DNA from: Panorpa germanica | Taxonomy: Eukaryota > Arthropoda > Insecta > Mecoptera > Panorpidae | Reading direction: 5' to 3' | Length of the DNA stretch: 64,000 nucleotides | Assembly: GCA_963678705.1 (NCBI GenBank) | Contig: OY783214.1 | Span: 1,116,001 to 1,180,000 of the forward strand | Part shown: positions 1 to 12,297 of the stretch, one piece after another | Numbering within the stretch: position 1 is the first letter of the stretch | Layout: every line of letters begins with the position of its first letter | Notes under the pieces: generated by a model | Told to the model about the DNA's origin: nothing | What the model saw: the letters and a program-made list of their open reading frames with translations, nothing else | The model's database searches: none | Made by a program: the position numbers and the translations under genes

Positions 1-1073
1 AGAAATTGATGCGGTTCATCTGGTGTTGGCACCATTGAACCATGCAAATGATATATTTGTCCTTGTATCTGTAATTGCAAACAATCATTTGTTGAAGAAT
101 ACGGTGTAACTTCTGATCGTGTGATGGTGTAGTGTGTGGTGTATATGTAGTTGTTATGTGTTGCAATTCATTGTGTTGGTGTGAGTGATTGGTTATGTGT
201 GTTGTATCTTTTACCTTGCAAGTCGGCATGAAGCCGCCTTCTCGAATGATAGTAGCTCCAAAGGAAGTCATGCGAAAGCAGTTATTGTATTCAAGGATGT
301 GTTGAAGAAAATGGCTGGAATCGGGATCACTTCCATCGAACAATGGTTTCAGTGGCTGTGGTGGTGTAAGTAATGGATCCAGTTTGACTTTTCCACTTGC
401 GCAGCACAATCCAGCCGTTTCTCTTTTGAACTTTAACGCATTGCAATATCGGCATTTAGTCGTCGTTGGTCCAATATCTAAATTTTCATCATCACTGTTC
501 GCAGTGGGATCATATTGGAATGCCAAGCGATTGTATGATGCCAATGATCTTCATGTGCTCACGCGTTGTCTCAATCGGGCATTTTCTCTTATTATATTTT
601 GTCTTTCTTCGCTTAAGTTCTGTGAATACACTTGTTGCTGGCTTGCATGTCTTGTGCGGCGGCCGATGTTCGCACGTCGTCCACTAGGCATTTTGGACTA
701 TGGACAGAGTGGTGAATGTAACCTGAAATGCACGATCCACATAATTTACACAGTTCAACTTACCACCTTAAAGACAAATGCCTGCTGTTGAAATTGAATA
801 AAAATTTGCACAATACACGTGATTGATTTGATGGTTTCCAATTGAAATGTTAGGAAACGAATAACTTATTTTTTTAACTTTTTTTTCACAATTTCACAGT
901 GAACACAATACCTGCTTTCTGTTGAAATTTTTTCTGAATTCCTGAATTTTCTTTGCTATAAACCTTACGGAGTGCGAGACCTTTCCAACGAATGCAAAAC
1001 CGTGGAAATCGGTTCGTGCGTTCTGGAGTTATAACGACAGGAAGGAAAACCCGACTTATTTTTATATAGTAGA
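1..1073 (-). mobile_element. Helitron copy A, 5' part, cut by window edge
   Basis: The 5' terminus (TCTACTATATAAAAATAAG, minus strand) lies at 1073. The element runs leftwards out of the window, so only its leader and first coding exon are seen. The N-terminal exon starts at an ATG near 691 and matches the start of the copy at 1518-5840, including the small intron boundary near 216. Compared with the copy at 30846-32671, about 170 bp of leader between roughly 905 and 925 is missing and the coding part has a 3-bp in-frame deletion. The Rep and helicase regions, if present, lie outside the window. The Helitron assignment is strong because other copies show the same 5' end, coding region and hairpin-CTAG 3' end. 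Confidence 0.9.
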
Positions 1074-1517
1074 TTATTCTAGAATCCAGAATATGAACTT
1101 TCTCTAACGTTTCCTACCGGGCCCCCGAATTTCTTCAACCACCCCTTTTTCAATTTTTGAATTTCTAATTCTTGAAATATGTCAGCATTGAATATCTTAA
1201 TACACATGCAAAATTTCAACTTTCTATCTTTTATGAATTAAAAGTAATACAGCAAAAAAGGCTCACTTTTTTCCAGTTTTTCCAAAATTACGGGTTTCCA
1301 CGAAATTCAGGGAAAAATCCGAGGACGCCAAAAGTCTTAGAATTTTTTTCTCTTTAAAGTCTTTAAAGTCTCTTTTAGAGTCTAGAGTTTACTCCCGTCG
1401 CAAAGCGACGTCTTTTTGGCGTGTATTATTTGAATCCAATAAACTAATTCGTAATTACATTTCATATTTAACTCTATTTTTAAATTGAAATAATAAATAA
1501 ACTCGCGCACATACACA
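1074..1517 (-). mobile_element. Family-2 Helitron fragments, left of Helitron B
   Basis: This stretch contains two pieces in minus orientation. Positions 1074-1380 match the 5'-side body seen at 12.7 kb and 59.5 kb (aaattcagggaaaaatccg, then a cgccaaaagtcttagaattt block). From about 1381 a new copy begins at its 3' end: CTAG, then a hairpin with stem cgtcgc/gcgacg around an aaa loop. The sequence interrupted at 1517 resumes at 5841, as shown by the intact copy near 59.0-59.1 kb, so Helitron B inserted into this older copy. Confidence 0.75.
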
Positions 1518-2065
1518 TCTACTATATAAAAATAAGTCGGGTTTTCCTTCCTGACGTTATAACTCCAGAACGCACGAACCGATTTCCACGGTTTTGCATT
1601 CGTTGGAAAGGTCTCGGGCTCCGTGAGGTTTATAGCAAAGAAAATTCAGGAATTCAGGAAAAATTTCAACAGAAAAGCGGGAAAATCTTTTTTCACATAC
1701 AGCGCCTACTCTGATACATAGCATATATACAAACCAATATTTTAAGTAGACCGGTGTTTTAAGTAGTAGGCGCCGGTGCGTGATACATTGTTTGACAGCT
1801 ACTCATTATTCTCTGCTCAGTTAATTATTTTCATGTGACAAACCGGTGTTGTGTTCATTGTGAAATTGTGAAAAAAAAGTTAAAAAAATAAGTTATTCAT
1901 TTCCTAACATTTAAATTAGAAACCATCAAATCAATCACGTGTATTGTGCAAATTTTTATTCAATTTCAACAGCAGGCATTTGTCTTTAAGGTGGTAAGTT
2001 GAACTGTGTAAATTATGTGGATCGTGCATTTAAGGTTACATTCACCACTCTGTCCATAGTCCAAA

Positions 2066-4591
2066 ATGCCTAGAGGACGACGTGCGAACATCGGCCGCCG
2101 CGCAAGACATGCAAGCCAGCAACAACTGTATTCACAGAACTTAAGCAAAGAAAGACAAAATATAATAACAGAAAATGCCCGATTGAGACAACGCGTGAGC
2201 ACACGAAGATCATTGGCATCATACAATCGCTTGGAATTTCAATATGATCCCACTGCGAACTACAGTGATGATGAAAATTTAGATATTGGACGAACGACGA
2301 CTATATGCCGATATTGCAATGCGTTAAAGTTCAAAAGAGAAACGGCTGGATTGTGCTGCGCAAGTAAAAAAGTCAAACTGGATCCATTACTTACACCACC
2401 ACAGCCACTGAAACCATTGTTCGATGGAATTGATCCCGATTCCAGCCATTTTCTTCAACACATCCTTGAATACAATAACTGCTTTCGCATGACTTCCTTT
2501 GGAGCTAATATCATTCGAGAAGGCGGCTTCATGCTGACTTGCAAGGTAAAAGATACAACACAAATAACCAATCACTCACACCAACACTATGAATTGCAAC
2601 ACATAACAACTACATATACACCACATACTACACCATCACACGATCAGAAGTTACACCGTATTCTTCAACAAATGATTGTTTGCAATTACAGATACAAGGA
2701 CAAATATATCATTTGCATGGTTCAATGGTGCCAACACCAGATGAACCGCATCAATTTCTGCAAATATATTTCATTTCGTCGATGGTGGATCAGCTGAATG
2801 TGCGGTGCAATATACAGGGAACACAACAGTTAAAGAGACGAATTATTGAACAGTTGCAAGCATTTTTTCACGCTAATAATGCTGTGGTTAATATGTTCAA
2901 AACAGCATTGGAACGAATGTCATCGGATACGCACAAATTTGTCATAAGAGCGGATTGTACCCCAACAGGTGAACATGTGCGAAGATTCAATGCACCCACC
3001 GTTAATGATGTTGCTGCAATTATTGTTGGCGATCCAACTAAATCGCAAGACATTGTCGTTCAGCGAAGAAGCAATATCATGCAACGAGACACATCGTTTG
3101 TACGATGCGTTACAATATCCAATCATTTATTGGCAAGGGCAAGACGGATACGACATCACGTTGAAAATGGTCGATCCAATTACTGGTACAATATTCACAC
3201 ACTAATTATTGCTATTATTGCTATTATTGGTTTCCATTAACAATTCATTTAATTTTGCATTTTCAGGTGTATCAACGAATAAAAATCTAAGCGCAATGAA
3301 TTACTATGCGTATCGTATAATGATTCGTACACATGAGGAGAATGTCATTCTGAAGTGCCGTCGGCTATTTCAGCAATTCGCTGTCGACATGTATGTCAAA
3401 GTCGAGACCGAACGTTTAGCGTTCATCCGATTCAATCAGGCAAAGCTACGATCTGAGGACTATATACACTTGCGTGATGCTATTCATTCAGATGGTGATG
3501 TTCAGAATATTGGACGTCTGACGATTCTCCCATCATCTTACATCGGAAGCCCACGACACATGCACGAATACGCTCAAGACGCTATGACGTACGTGCGAAA
3601 TTATGGAACTCCGGATTTATTTATTACGTTCACATGCAATCCGAAGTGGACGGAAATTGAACGTGAGTTGGAACCGGGCCAAAAACCGCAAGATCGCCAT
3701 GACATAATCGCCAGAGTATTTCAGCAAAAACTCAAGGTTATGATGGATGTGCTTACTAAGTATCGAGTTTTTGGTGACACACGTTGTTATATGCACTCGG
3801 TGGAATGGCAGAAGCGTGGACTACCGCATGCTTATATCCTAATTTGGTTGCTGAACAAATTACATTCAAATGAAGTGGATGACATCATATCAGCTGAAAT
3901 TCCTGATCCAGTCACTGATCCCCATCTACACGACATTGTGACGACACAGATGGTGCATGGACCGTGCTGTGCATTAAATCCATTATCGCCTTGCATGGCT
4001 GATGGAAAGTGCACAAAACGATATCCGCGACCGTTAGTTGCTGAAACAGTCACAGGGAACGATGAATATCCAGTTTATCGTCGGCGTTCAAAAGAAGATA
4101 ATGGTCGAACTATCAAAGTTAAAGTTAAAAATCAAGAGATTGAGATCGGAAATGAATTCATTGTACCATATTGCCCGCTGCTATCACGAATTTTCAAAAC
4201 ACATGCAAACGTTGAGAGTTGTCATTCGGCCAAATCAATCAAATATTTGTGCAAGTACGTCACAAAAGGCAGCGACATGGCTGTGTTTAGTATTGCGTCG
4301 GAAAATGCGAATGACGAAATCAGCAACTTCCAAATGGGCAGATACGTCAGTACTAATGAAGCACTGTGGCGATTATTGTCATTTCAAATTCATGAAAGAT
4401 ATCCCACAGTTGTACATTTAGCAGTGCATTTGGAAAATGGCCAAAGAGTTTACTTCACTGAGGCTAATGCGGCACAACGAGCTGAGAGACCACCATCGAC
4501 AACATTGACTAGCTTCTTTGCAATGTGTGAAGCTAATCCATTCGCAGCGACGCTGATGTACATAAGAAATCACTTGAAGCACTGCACTTGA
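2066..4591 (+). pseudogene. Helitron Rep (HUH endonuclease) region, frameshifted
   Basis: Exon 1 (2066-2545) begins MPRGRRANIG and ends at ACTTGCAAG before a GTAAAA donor. Intron 1 is 2546-2691. Exon 2 starts at 2692 in phase and resembles the Helitron N-terminal region (QGQIYHLHGSM, then FLQIYF). A frame change near 3080 moves the reading to the next frame, which ends PITG. Intron 2 is 3186-3266 with a TTTTCAG acceptor. Exon 3 carries the Rep domain, with FITFTCNPKW, the HUH block (GLPHAYILIW) and the two-tyrosine region (KYLCKYVTKG, about 4240-4265). The second histidine of HUH is tyrosine (TAT, 3833-3835). The reading is lost where the internal deletion joins the helicase remnant. Confidence 0.85.
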
Positions 4592-5588
4592 CTTCACACT
4601 GAAGGATCTTCGGCGAAATAACAACATTTTTGGCGGCTTGATGATATTGTTGGCAGTCGATTTCAGGCAGACGTTGCCAGTAATTCCCCGTGGAACGCCT
4701 GCAGATGAATTGAATGCTTACCTGAAGGCATCACCTTTATGGAATAACGTAAAAACATTATCGCTAACCACTAATATGAGAGTTCAACTTCAAAACGATC
4801 AAAGTGCTGCACAATTTTCCAAACAATTGTTAGCTGTTGGAAATGGAAAAGTCCCAGTTGATGCGACATCTGGATTAATTACTCTTACAAACGACTTTTG
4901 CCGATTTGTAGACTCTCAATTAGCTCTTATTGAAAATGTTTTCCCAAACATTAGTGAGAATTATCAGAATTATGCTTGGTTAAGTCAACGAGCAATTCTT
5001 GCCGCAAAGAATAATGATGTACACGCACTGAATTTCACCATTCAATCAAAAATTGCTGGCGATTTGGTGACATACAAATCCATTGATTCCATAACAAATC
5101 CCGATGATGTAGTAAATTATCCAACGGAGTTTTTGAACTCTCTGGAGTTACTAGGATTTCCACCACTTAACTTGCAACTCAAAGTTGGTACAGTTATTAT
5201 GATATTGCGTAATTTGAATCCACCGCGACTTTGCAACGGTACTCGACTTTCGATAAAAACACTTATGCCGAATTTGATTGAGGCAACCATTATTAACGGA
5301 AAGTACGCAGGTGAAAATGTATGTATTCCTCGAATACCAATGATTCCGACTGATCTTCCGTTTGACTTCAAACGATTGCAATTTCCAGTTCGCCTTGCGT
5401 TCGCAATGACAATTAACAAGTCGCAAGGCCAATCGCTTAGTGTTTGCGGGATAAATTTAGAAAATCATTGTTTTTCACATGGACAGTTATACGTTGCGTG
5501 TTCACGAGTTGGGAAACCAACCGCTTTGTTTGTGTTAACGTCAGACCAAAAAACAAAAAATGTGGTTTACCAAAGAGCACTTCAATGA
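4592..5588 (+). pseudogene. Helitron PIF1-like helicase, C-terminal part
   Basis: The open frame 4638-5588 corresponds to the C-terminal helicase part of a Helitron RepHel. It starts just before the Walker B-like block, reading LLAVDFRQTLPVI where LAGDFRQ is usual. It continues through the conserved LNLQLKVGTVIMILRNL region and the final helicase motif (HGQLYVACSRV, about 5480-5515). Walker A and the early helicase motifs are missing because of a deletion placed at about 4560, where KKSLEAL-type sequence follows the Rep remnant directly. Bases 4560-4640 contain further frame changes. The stop at 5586-5588 looks like the native C-terminus, about 250 bp before the transposon end. Confidence 0.85.
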
Positions 5589-5840
5589 AACGGATAATTT
5601 GCGGACACGTATAACGCTTCGATTCAGTATTTACTTTGGATTCACTTTCATTTACTTAGAGAAGTTCAACTAAATAACACTAATCGAAATGAATTCATTA
5701 CTGTTGTGAAATGAAATAAAATTTTTCCTTTTCAAATATAAAACAAAAAAAAAATTTTTCTTCATCTTTTAATCACCAACCGAAATGTTACATAAAACGA
5801 AGCCATCTGATGGCGAAACGGAGTTCGCCGTGTTCGCTAG

Positions 5841-6130
5841 TTAACACATATAAATTGACTAAAAAAATATATTTTTTTATCAAAATAAAAAATATTTTCA
5901 ACTTATGCGTTATTTGACCAACTTTTCTTAAAAATTTGGGATTTTGTTTTTCGATTCGTAATTAAGTTACCAAGGTTAGCCTATATGTTAAATTTCATCT
6001 TTCTAGCACAATTTTTACTCTCGGCAAATTCTGCCCCCGTGCCCCCAAATAAAATTTTGAAATTTTGAATTTTTTTTTATTAATAATATACTTAATTATT
6101 TTAGAATTCAGAATATGAAGTTTCTCTATA
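5841..6130 (-). mobile_element. Family-2 Helitron fragment, right of Helitron B
   Basis: The sequence (ataaattgactaaaaaaata, then a tttgggattttg block and a cccccgtgccccc block) matches 58385-58610 and 59095-59290. It continues the copy that begins at 1381 and was split by Helitron B. Similarity fades after a cagaatatgaagtttctct block near 6110-6127. Confidence 0.65.
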
Positions 6131-8316
6131 TACTATACATATTAATAACATTCGAACATTAGTAGAAGCTTTTTGATGAGAAGAGGTAAAATTAAATAAT
6201 AAGTTTAAAGCAACATTAAGGACTTTGACACGTTTAATTAAAGAACAAAAATAGAAAGATAAGTTTAATACTGAAATGGGAGATGTACATTTTCTTACGC
6301 CTATTTCGCATATGTTCATTGTATTACTAAAATAAATATTTACAGCTCGACTAAATACGGTGATCAACTATTCACCTAAATTTGCAACTGACAAATGATG
6401 TGAGCTAATAATATATACATCACAAATTCTTGGTCTAATTAAAGTTGTCATAAGACATAAATAGCACAAAAATAATTAACACAAATTATAAAAGTAATGT
6501 ATTAATACTCTGCATTTTATTGTTACCCTTGGTACTATTTATTGCTACATACGAGTATAACCAAAGAATTTATTTGAAATTGACGGTAAATAGAAAACCT
6601 AAAACAAAAACATAAAATGCCGTATGTAAAAGAAATGATATTTTGAATAAAAAATAAAACTTGACCAAACTGCAATGTGCAGTAACCAAACGGATTGATA
6701 AACTCCTACAACTAAAGAGCACAAATCTAAATTCGCAACTGATGTTGGTGAACTTGTTATCAAAACACTACAGACGATTCAACCACCGTGCCACCATCAT
6801 CAAGTTCCGCCCACCAAATATAAAAAGTTTTTGGTCTCACTTCAGCTAGTCTAGTATAACAAAAATATTTCATACTTTTACTTTCTAAGAGTTAATCTTG
6901 GAATGAAATATAATAGGCTAAAATCTTATATAAATCTTTGTTTTGACTTTTGAATTTTGTAGGTTAGCTCAGAAATGGAGCGTAACGCAAGTCTAGATTT
7001 CCAACGATCATGTTTTTAGTTTTATATGCTCAATAAATGACATTTAAAGTTATTAGTAAAGTTATAGTTGACATTTTTTTTTAGAATAATTAACGCGGAC
7101 CTTTTTAATTTACATATTCTCGTTATCTTATAAGCACACCTTGTATGTCAATATGTATGCAAATATAAATAAATAGAGAAAATTCATGCTTTCGCTGCAG
7201 TTTAGAGTATAACATGGAGCAGGCTTGTCTGGGTATCCGCTACAGTAGCATGCTGCAAATATTTTATATATTACAACAGTATTCTGAAGTCTATAATTTA
7301 TATTAATTCAGTGACACAAAATGTGAAACCTTTTAAGAATATTAATTTCTTATAAAATTATTAATTCAAATAAATTCACTTTATATTAATGAAATAATAA
7401 TAACTGCATTACTTATTTTACACGTAAATGAACAATAATATGTACAAAAACCTATTTTTTTAGTACGAGTATTAAAATAAAAATATTTTTTTGTATTTAC
7501 TATTACTAACGACACGCCATAATATATATAACCATGACTTTATAACAAAGATAAAACCGACATAGCTTATAACGCAACACTCATAATTATGAACCGTCAA
7601 ACTTAATAACGACTAATTATCGTTTTAGGCATTAAGATAGACACAAGCTTTTAAGCAAACGCTGTCAGACGCAACTTTATCAAACAAAACGGGTGTTTTG
7701 TGACAATATGCAATTGTTTTATAGTCTATCTCATTGTCATCTTATAACCAATTTTTAGCTTGTTCTCTTTTAACAAAATCAAATTTTTACGTTTGCTCTG
7801 CATGTAAGTCGCGCCATCTGTAACAAACACTCCACTTGCTGCGCCGTAAGTTACGAAAAGTAACTGGAAAAGCTATTATAGATCTAAAATTCAAGAATAA
7901 AAATTGCACATTATCTTGAATATTTAAATGTATATACTCGTAAAACAATTGACATTAGACAGCATGGTCATGGCTTCGATTCCAAGACCAAATATACCCT
8001 TTCCGAATTTCGAATAAAAAGAAATTTGTGTGACGTAATTTATGGATGGCCCGTTATTTATTGTTCTCAAATCTATACGAATCACACGGGACCCTCACAT
8101 AAAAATATTTCCAACTAAAAACAATTTATTAATGTAAGTATTTTTATTTGCTGTGTTGTTAATTAAAAAGCTACAAAAATAATGCAAACCATTCCGTTAA
8201 GTTAAAATCTTTTAATTAGCTCTATTATTGCAAATTGCTTACACATTGACCTGAAGTACTTATTAATATAATATATTATTATGAATAAAATAAATAATTA
8301 AGATATTATAAATATA
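6131..8316. other. AT-rich stretch, no recognised gene
   Basis: No recognisable coding region, RNA gene or transposon end was found. An open stretch at 6661-6849 (62 codons) has no recognisable motif and no supporting splice structure. The rest is mostly short AT runs. Confidence 0.5.
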
Positions 8317-9165
8317 AATTAAATAACAAAGTTTGCTCTTACACTGGAGAAAAATTAGCATTATTAGAAGCATTGGAAATTAATGAAAATATCAACAATA
8401 ATAAAATTATAATAATAACGGATTCTTTAAGTGTTTTAAAAAATTTAAATTCAAATGATAACAAATCAAATAATAATATTTTGACATGCTAAATTAAGGA
8501 GATGTACTTCAATATAATAAATAGGAATAATACCATAAAATTTATGTGGATACCAGGACATTGTGGAATAAGAGAAAACGAAATTGCGGAAAAATTGGCA
8601 AAGGAATCAATAAATTTAGAAATTGAGATGAAAGTGAAATTACCTTCACATGAAATTTTTAATATAATCAAAAAATTTAACTTCAATTTGAGAAACACAG
8701 ATTTCATTAACAAAAGTCAGTTAAAAGGAAGAGATTATTATATGTTGCATCCAAATTTAAGTAAGAAGAGATGGTTTAGAAATGAGTCCCGCAAAATTAT
8801 ATCAACTATAATCAGAATCAAAAGTAATCATTGCAAAACTTCAGGTCACATGTACAAAATTAATATTAAATCTTCCGATAGATGTCAATGTGGTGAAGAA
8901 GGAACTTTGGATCATATTATATTTGAATGCATAAATTATAGTTTAGAAAGATCAAAATTGAATAGTGGTATATTAGATGTGATTAAAACTTTTCCTGTTA
9001 ATACTAAATTTTTGTTAAGTGATTCAAAATTAATTAGTGAATTATTGAAATATTTAGAAATGTGTAAATTGAATTATAAATTATAAAAGATATAAAAAAT
9101 TATTTGATGGTGGCTATGACGAAAGAAAGTCAAGGCAAAAAAGAAAATAAATTTAAAAAAAAAAA
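8317..9165 (+). mobile_element. 5'-truncated non-LTR retrotransposon, RNase H end
   Basis: The 3' end of a non-LTR element of a clade with C-terminal RNase H (I or related). The frame around 8350-8490 reads an RNase H ITDSLSVLKNL block, ends in a stop near 8490, and resumes at 8502 with the RNase H motif WIPGHCGIRENEIAEKLAK. The 194-codon frame (8502-9086) closes with a zinc-type motif CQCGEEGTLDHIIFEC near 8886-8933. A TTTGATGGTGGCTATGACGA tail block and an A-rich run follow to about 9165. No reverse transcriptase or endonuclease lies upstream, so the copy is 5'-truncated. A more decayed copy with the same extent is at 34828-35590. Confidence 0.8.
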
Positions 9166-9744
9166 ATTAATAATTAAATTGAAAAAGTTTACAATAGAAG
9201 ATATTGAAATATCTCATCTGGTGTTAATAATGTTCCAAATGTTTCCCACTTTTAAATTATATAATTTAAACACAAAACTATGTTTAATATAGCACTCAGT
9301 AGAAATATTTAAAAATATAATAAAAAATATTTATAACTATATTGTGAAAAGGTTTTATTGCTTACAGATTATATTTAAAGATGTACTTGTAAAACTTTAA
9401 AATGGTCAAATACATTACTAAACAATGCCACGTTCGGTCTGGGTTATTTTAATAAATATCTCTATCTATAAAAAGACGATCTTGTTTAAGAAGAATCGCC
9501 ATTTCTAAATGTTATATCATAATAATTAAATATCTAAAGTACTATTCCGTTAAACGTATGAAAAAAGAATCATATTTGATGATTTTACAAGTTTTTATTT
9601 TACATTTTTGTGTACATTTAACACCTTTTATCTAATATCTACCAAAGCCCGCCAAATTCAAAGCCCATAGCATCGAAACGTACGTCCCTGCTATAGTGTA
9701 AACCTATAGAAAAAGTGTGCAATCCTCTAAAACATGAAACATAA
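9166..9744. other. Unassigned AT-rich spacer
   Basis: No gene or repeat end was recognised between the non-LTR tail and the MITE. The last three bases (9742-9744, TAA) are the left target-site copy of the MITE. Confidence 0.5.
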
Positions 9745-10414
9745 GGCCTGTCTCAGTATGGGCCCGTATTTAAGCGACGGCGTATTCGGACGTAAATCGG
9801 CGGATTGGATGAGCTACAAAGCAAACCGCCTATGTGTGTCACAGATGTCTGTAGTCGTGTATTAGGGGGTGTATTGGAGTTCTTTAGCATTTATATAATT
9901 TATCATGAGAGCAAACTTTAACTCTAATTTTTATCGATACACTACTGGTATTAAAGGGACTTTAGCATTTATTACATATCTGAGTTCTGGTGGGCGTGAA
10001 TTTAAATTTAGTTCTATCGTATCGGTATCGGTATCGGTGTTCATGATTCACTGAAATACAAACATAAACTGCATGCAGAACATAGCCATGTCGCCGATAG
10101 ATTTCATTTGTACCGTATTGCAGCGTAACAACAAGCGATCTTAGGTATCCCCTCCAGTCTGAGGCGGCTGTTTGCATTTACAAAGGTTCGGATAGGATAT
10201 CGTTGTAGTAGTGGTAACGCTTGGATAAAATTCGCCTTTATACAGTTCTAATGTGCGAGGTAGTGCCGCCCGTATTCGGACTGCTTTGTAGCGTGCAGTC
10301 TGAGAGCTCCAGAGCGATCTCATTACATTTACATGGTTCGGATAGGTAAAGCGTAGTAGCCCGAATACGTCTGGCAGAAATTCGCTTAAATACGGTGCCA
10401 TACTGAGACAGGCC
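9745..10414. mobile_element. PIF/Harbinger-type MITE, complete (670 bp)
   Basis: Both ends carry a terminal inverted repeat of about 33 bp beginning GGCCTGTCTCAGTATGG and running on through ccgtatttaagcga, with about two mismatches between ends. The flanking TAA at 9742-9744 and 10415-10417 is a 3-bp target duplication typical of PIF/Harbinger. The interior has a short (atcggt)n run near 10016-10040. Open frames inside have no recognisable motifs and are not called as genes. A truncated second copy lies at 17764-18369 in the opposite orientation. Confidence 0.9.
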
Positions 10415-10949
10415 TAAGGATGTAGGCGCACAAGCGGTTTTAAATTAGGGTAAATAAGCGGTGCGAACTTATTCCCGCACGATTAATATTTATACTGCGA
10501 TATTACTATAGGAGAACACCTGTTTTTCGATCAGTACTTAAATAGTTAAATGGAATATATACCATAATATGTAAACATATAGTAAAATCTTAAACAAAAT
10601 TTACAAAAGAAATTACTTACTTGATAAACTATGTACTCATTTTGATTGTGTAAAGCAAAGTCCGCGGAACTGATAAAAAGCGCGCGAAAACAAATTCTTG
10701 CGCAATTGTCTAACACATAAAATCATAAGAATGGCGATTTTATATTAAAAAACCTGCAGTTTAATATAAATTAGCGATGCGAACTTATTCCCGCACGAGA
10801 CATTTTACCTTGCGCGTATTACATTTAATTTTACACAAGAATTAATTCAAGGCACTAATTAATTCTTTGAGAAACAATTTCACACACTTTAATAAAATAT
10901 TTTAATATTCAAACTCTATATTATAAATAATTATTCCAGTTATTTTGTT
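10415..10949. other. Spacer with a short direct repeat
   Basis: No gene was recognised. The block gcgaacttattcccgcacga occurs at about 10464 and again at about 10778, so about 314 bp here may be an old duplication. Confidence 0.45.
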
Positions 10950-11217
10950 ACGTCGGTGAAGTTAGCAGCGCGGTCTAGCAGCGCGATGGAAACTAGTGGT
11001 GTGAATAACATAGCTGTCTACAGTCTCATAGAGAATATTCGAAATTGCTATTATACAGTTCAAATGCAAACTTAATCGTCATTATTGTTACTATTGACAT
11101 AAATACAAAATGTAATAATAGAAAATAAACATTTGCAATCACATATTAGCACTAAGGCTAAATAAGCACTAGCACTAAATAAAGCGCAAGTAATGGAAGA
11201 TAGCAGCGCGAAGATAA

Positions 11218-12297
11218 ACTCAAAAAAAAACAAATTATACATCTTTATTTTTTAATAAAATTAAACGTGTGTATAGTATACACTATACATAACTATAATT
11301 TAAATTCAAAACCTTAGTAAAATATATTAGATTTGAAAGTACAGGTATTTGAAAAGTGTTATATTTCATACGCACATATAAACATGCTGATATAAAAACT
11401 CAAAAAAAAAACAAATTATACATCTTTATTTTTTAATAAAATTAAACGTGTGTATAGTGTACACTATACATAACTATAATTTAAATTCAAAACCTTAGTA
11501 AAATATATTAGATTTGAAAGTACAGGTCTTTGAAAAGTGTTATATTTCATACGCACATATAAACATGCTGATATAAAAACTCAAAAAAAACAAATTATAC
11601 ATCTTTATTTTTTAATAAAATTAAACGTGTGTATAGTGTACACTATACATAACTATAATTTAAATTCAAAACCTTAGTAAAATATATTAGATTTGAAAGT
11701 ACAGGTCTTTGAAAAGTGTTATATTTCATACGCACATATAAACATGCTGATATAAAAACTCAAAAAAAAACAAATTATACATCTTTATTTTTTAATAAAA
11801 TTAAACGTGTGTATAGTATACACTATACATAACTATAATTTAAATTCAAAACCTTAGTAAAATATATTAGATTTGAAAGTACAGGTCTTTGAAAAGTGTT
11901 ATATTTCATACGCACATATAAACATGCTGATATAAAAACTCAAAAAAAAACAAATTATACATCTTTATTTTTTAATAAAATTAAACGTGTGTATAGTGTA
12001 CACTATACATAACTATAATTTAAATTCAAAACCTTAGTAAAATATATTAGATTTGAAAGTACAGGTCTTTGAAAAGTGTTATATTTCATACGCACATATA
12101 AACATGCTGATATAAAAACTCAAAAAAAAACAAATTATACATCTTTATTTTTTAATAAAATTAAACGTGTGTATAGTATACACTATACATAACTATAATT
12201 TAAATTCAAAACCTTAGTAAAATATATTAGATTTGAAAGTACAGGTCTTTGAAAAGTGTTATATTTCATACGCACATATAAACATGCTGATATAAAA
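11218..12297. repeat. Six tandem 180-bp units, left foldback arm
   Basis: Units start at about 11218, 11398, 11579, 11758, 11938 and 12118, each opening actcaaaaaaaa and ending aacatgctgatataaaa. A partial unit starts at 12298. They differ by only a few bases, so the array is recently homogenised. Each unit contains a 20-bp palindrome TGTATAGTGTACACTATACA or a one-base variant with gtatac at the centre. Confidence 0.95.

Larger units (their letters stand above)
1518..5840 (+). mobile_element. Helitron copy B, autonomous-type but broken
   Basis: The 5' end TCTACTATATAAAAATAAG is at 1518 and the 3' end is CTAG at 5837-5840, preceded by a hairpin (ggcgaa 5812-5817, loop acggag, ttcgcc 5824-5829). 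It is inserted between A and T, as Helitrons are. The element encodes a RepHel-type protein in at least three exons with two small introns, but has a frameshift near 3080, a large internal deletion near 4560 and a substituted HUH motif. Shorter relatives are at 1-1073, 30846-32671, 40798-43124 and 43128-45603. It cannot make an active RepHel as it stands. Confidence 0.92.

Noticed and set aside
2868..3126. Minus-strand frames over the Helitron coding region
   Set aside because: Antisense shadows of the Rep exon, repeated wherever the Helitron is repeated.
10141..10401. 86-codon open frame with a good-looking peptide, also present at 17777-18037
   Set aside because: It lies inside the Harbinger-type MITE and its copy. 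The two match because the MITEs are copies, and there is no recognisable domain or splice support.
11218..12297. CRISPR-like array because of regular spacing
   Set aside because: The whole 180-bp unit is repeated, with no unique spacers, and the context is an insect transposon arm.
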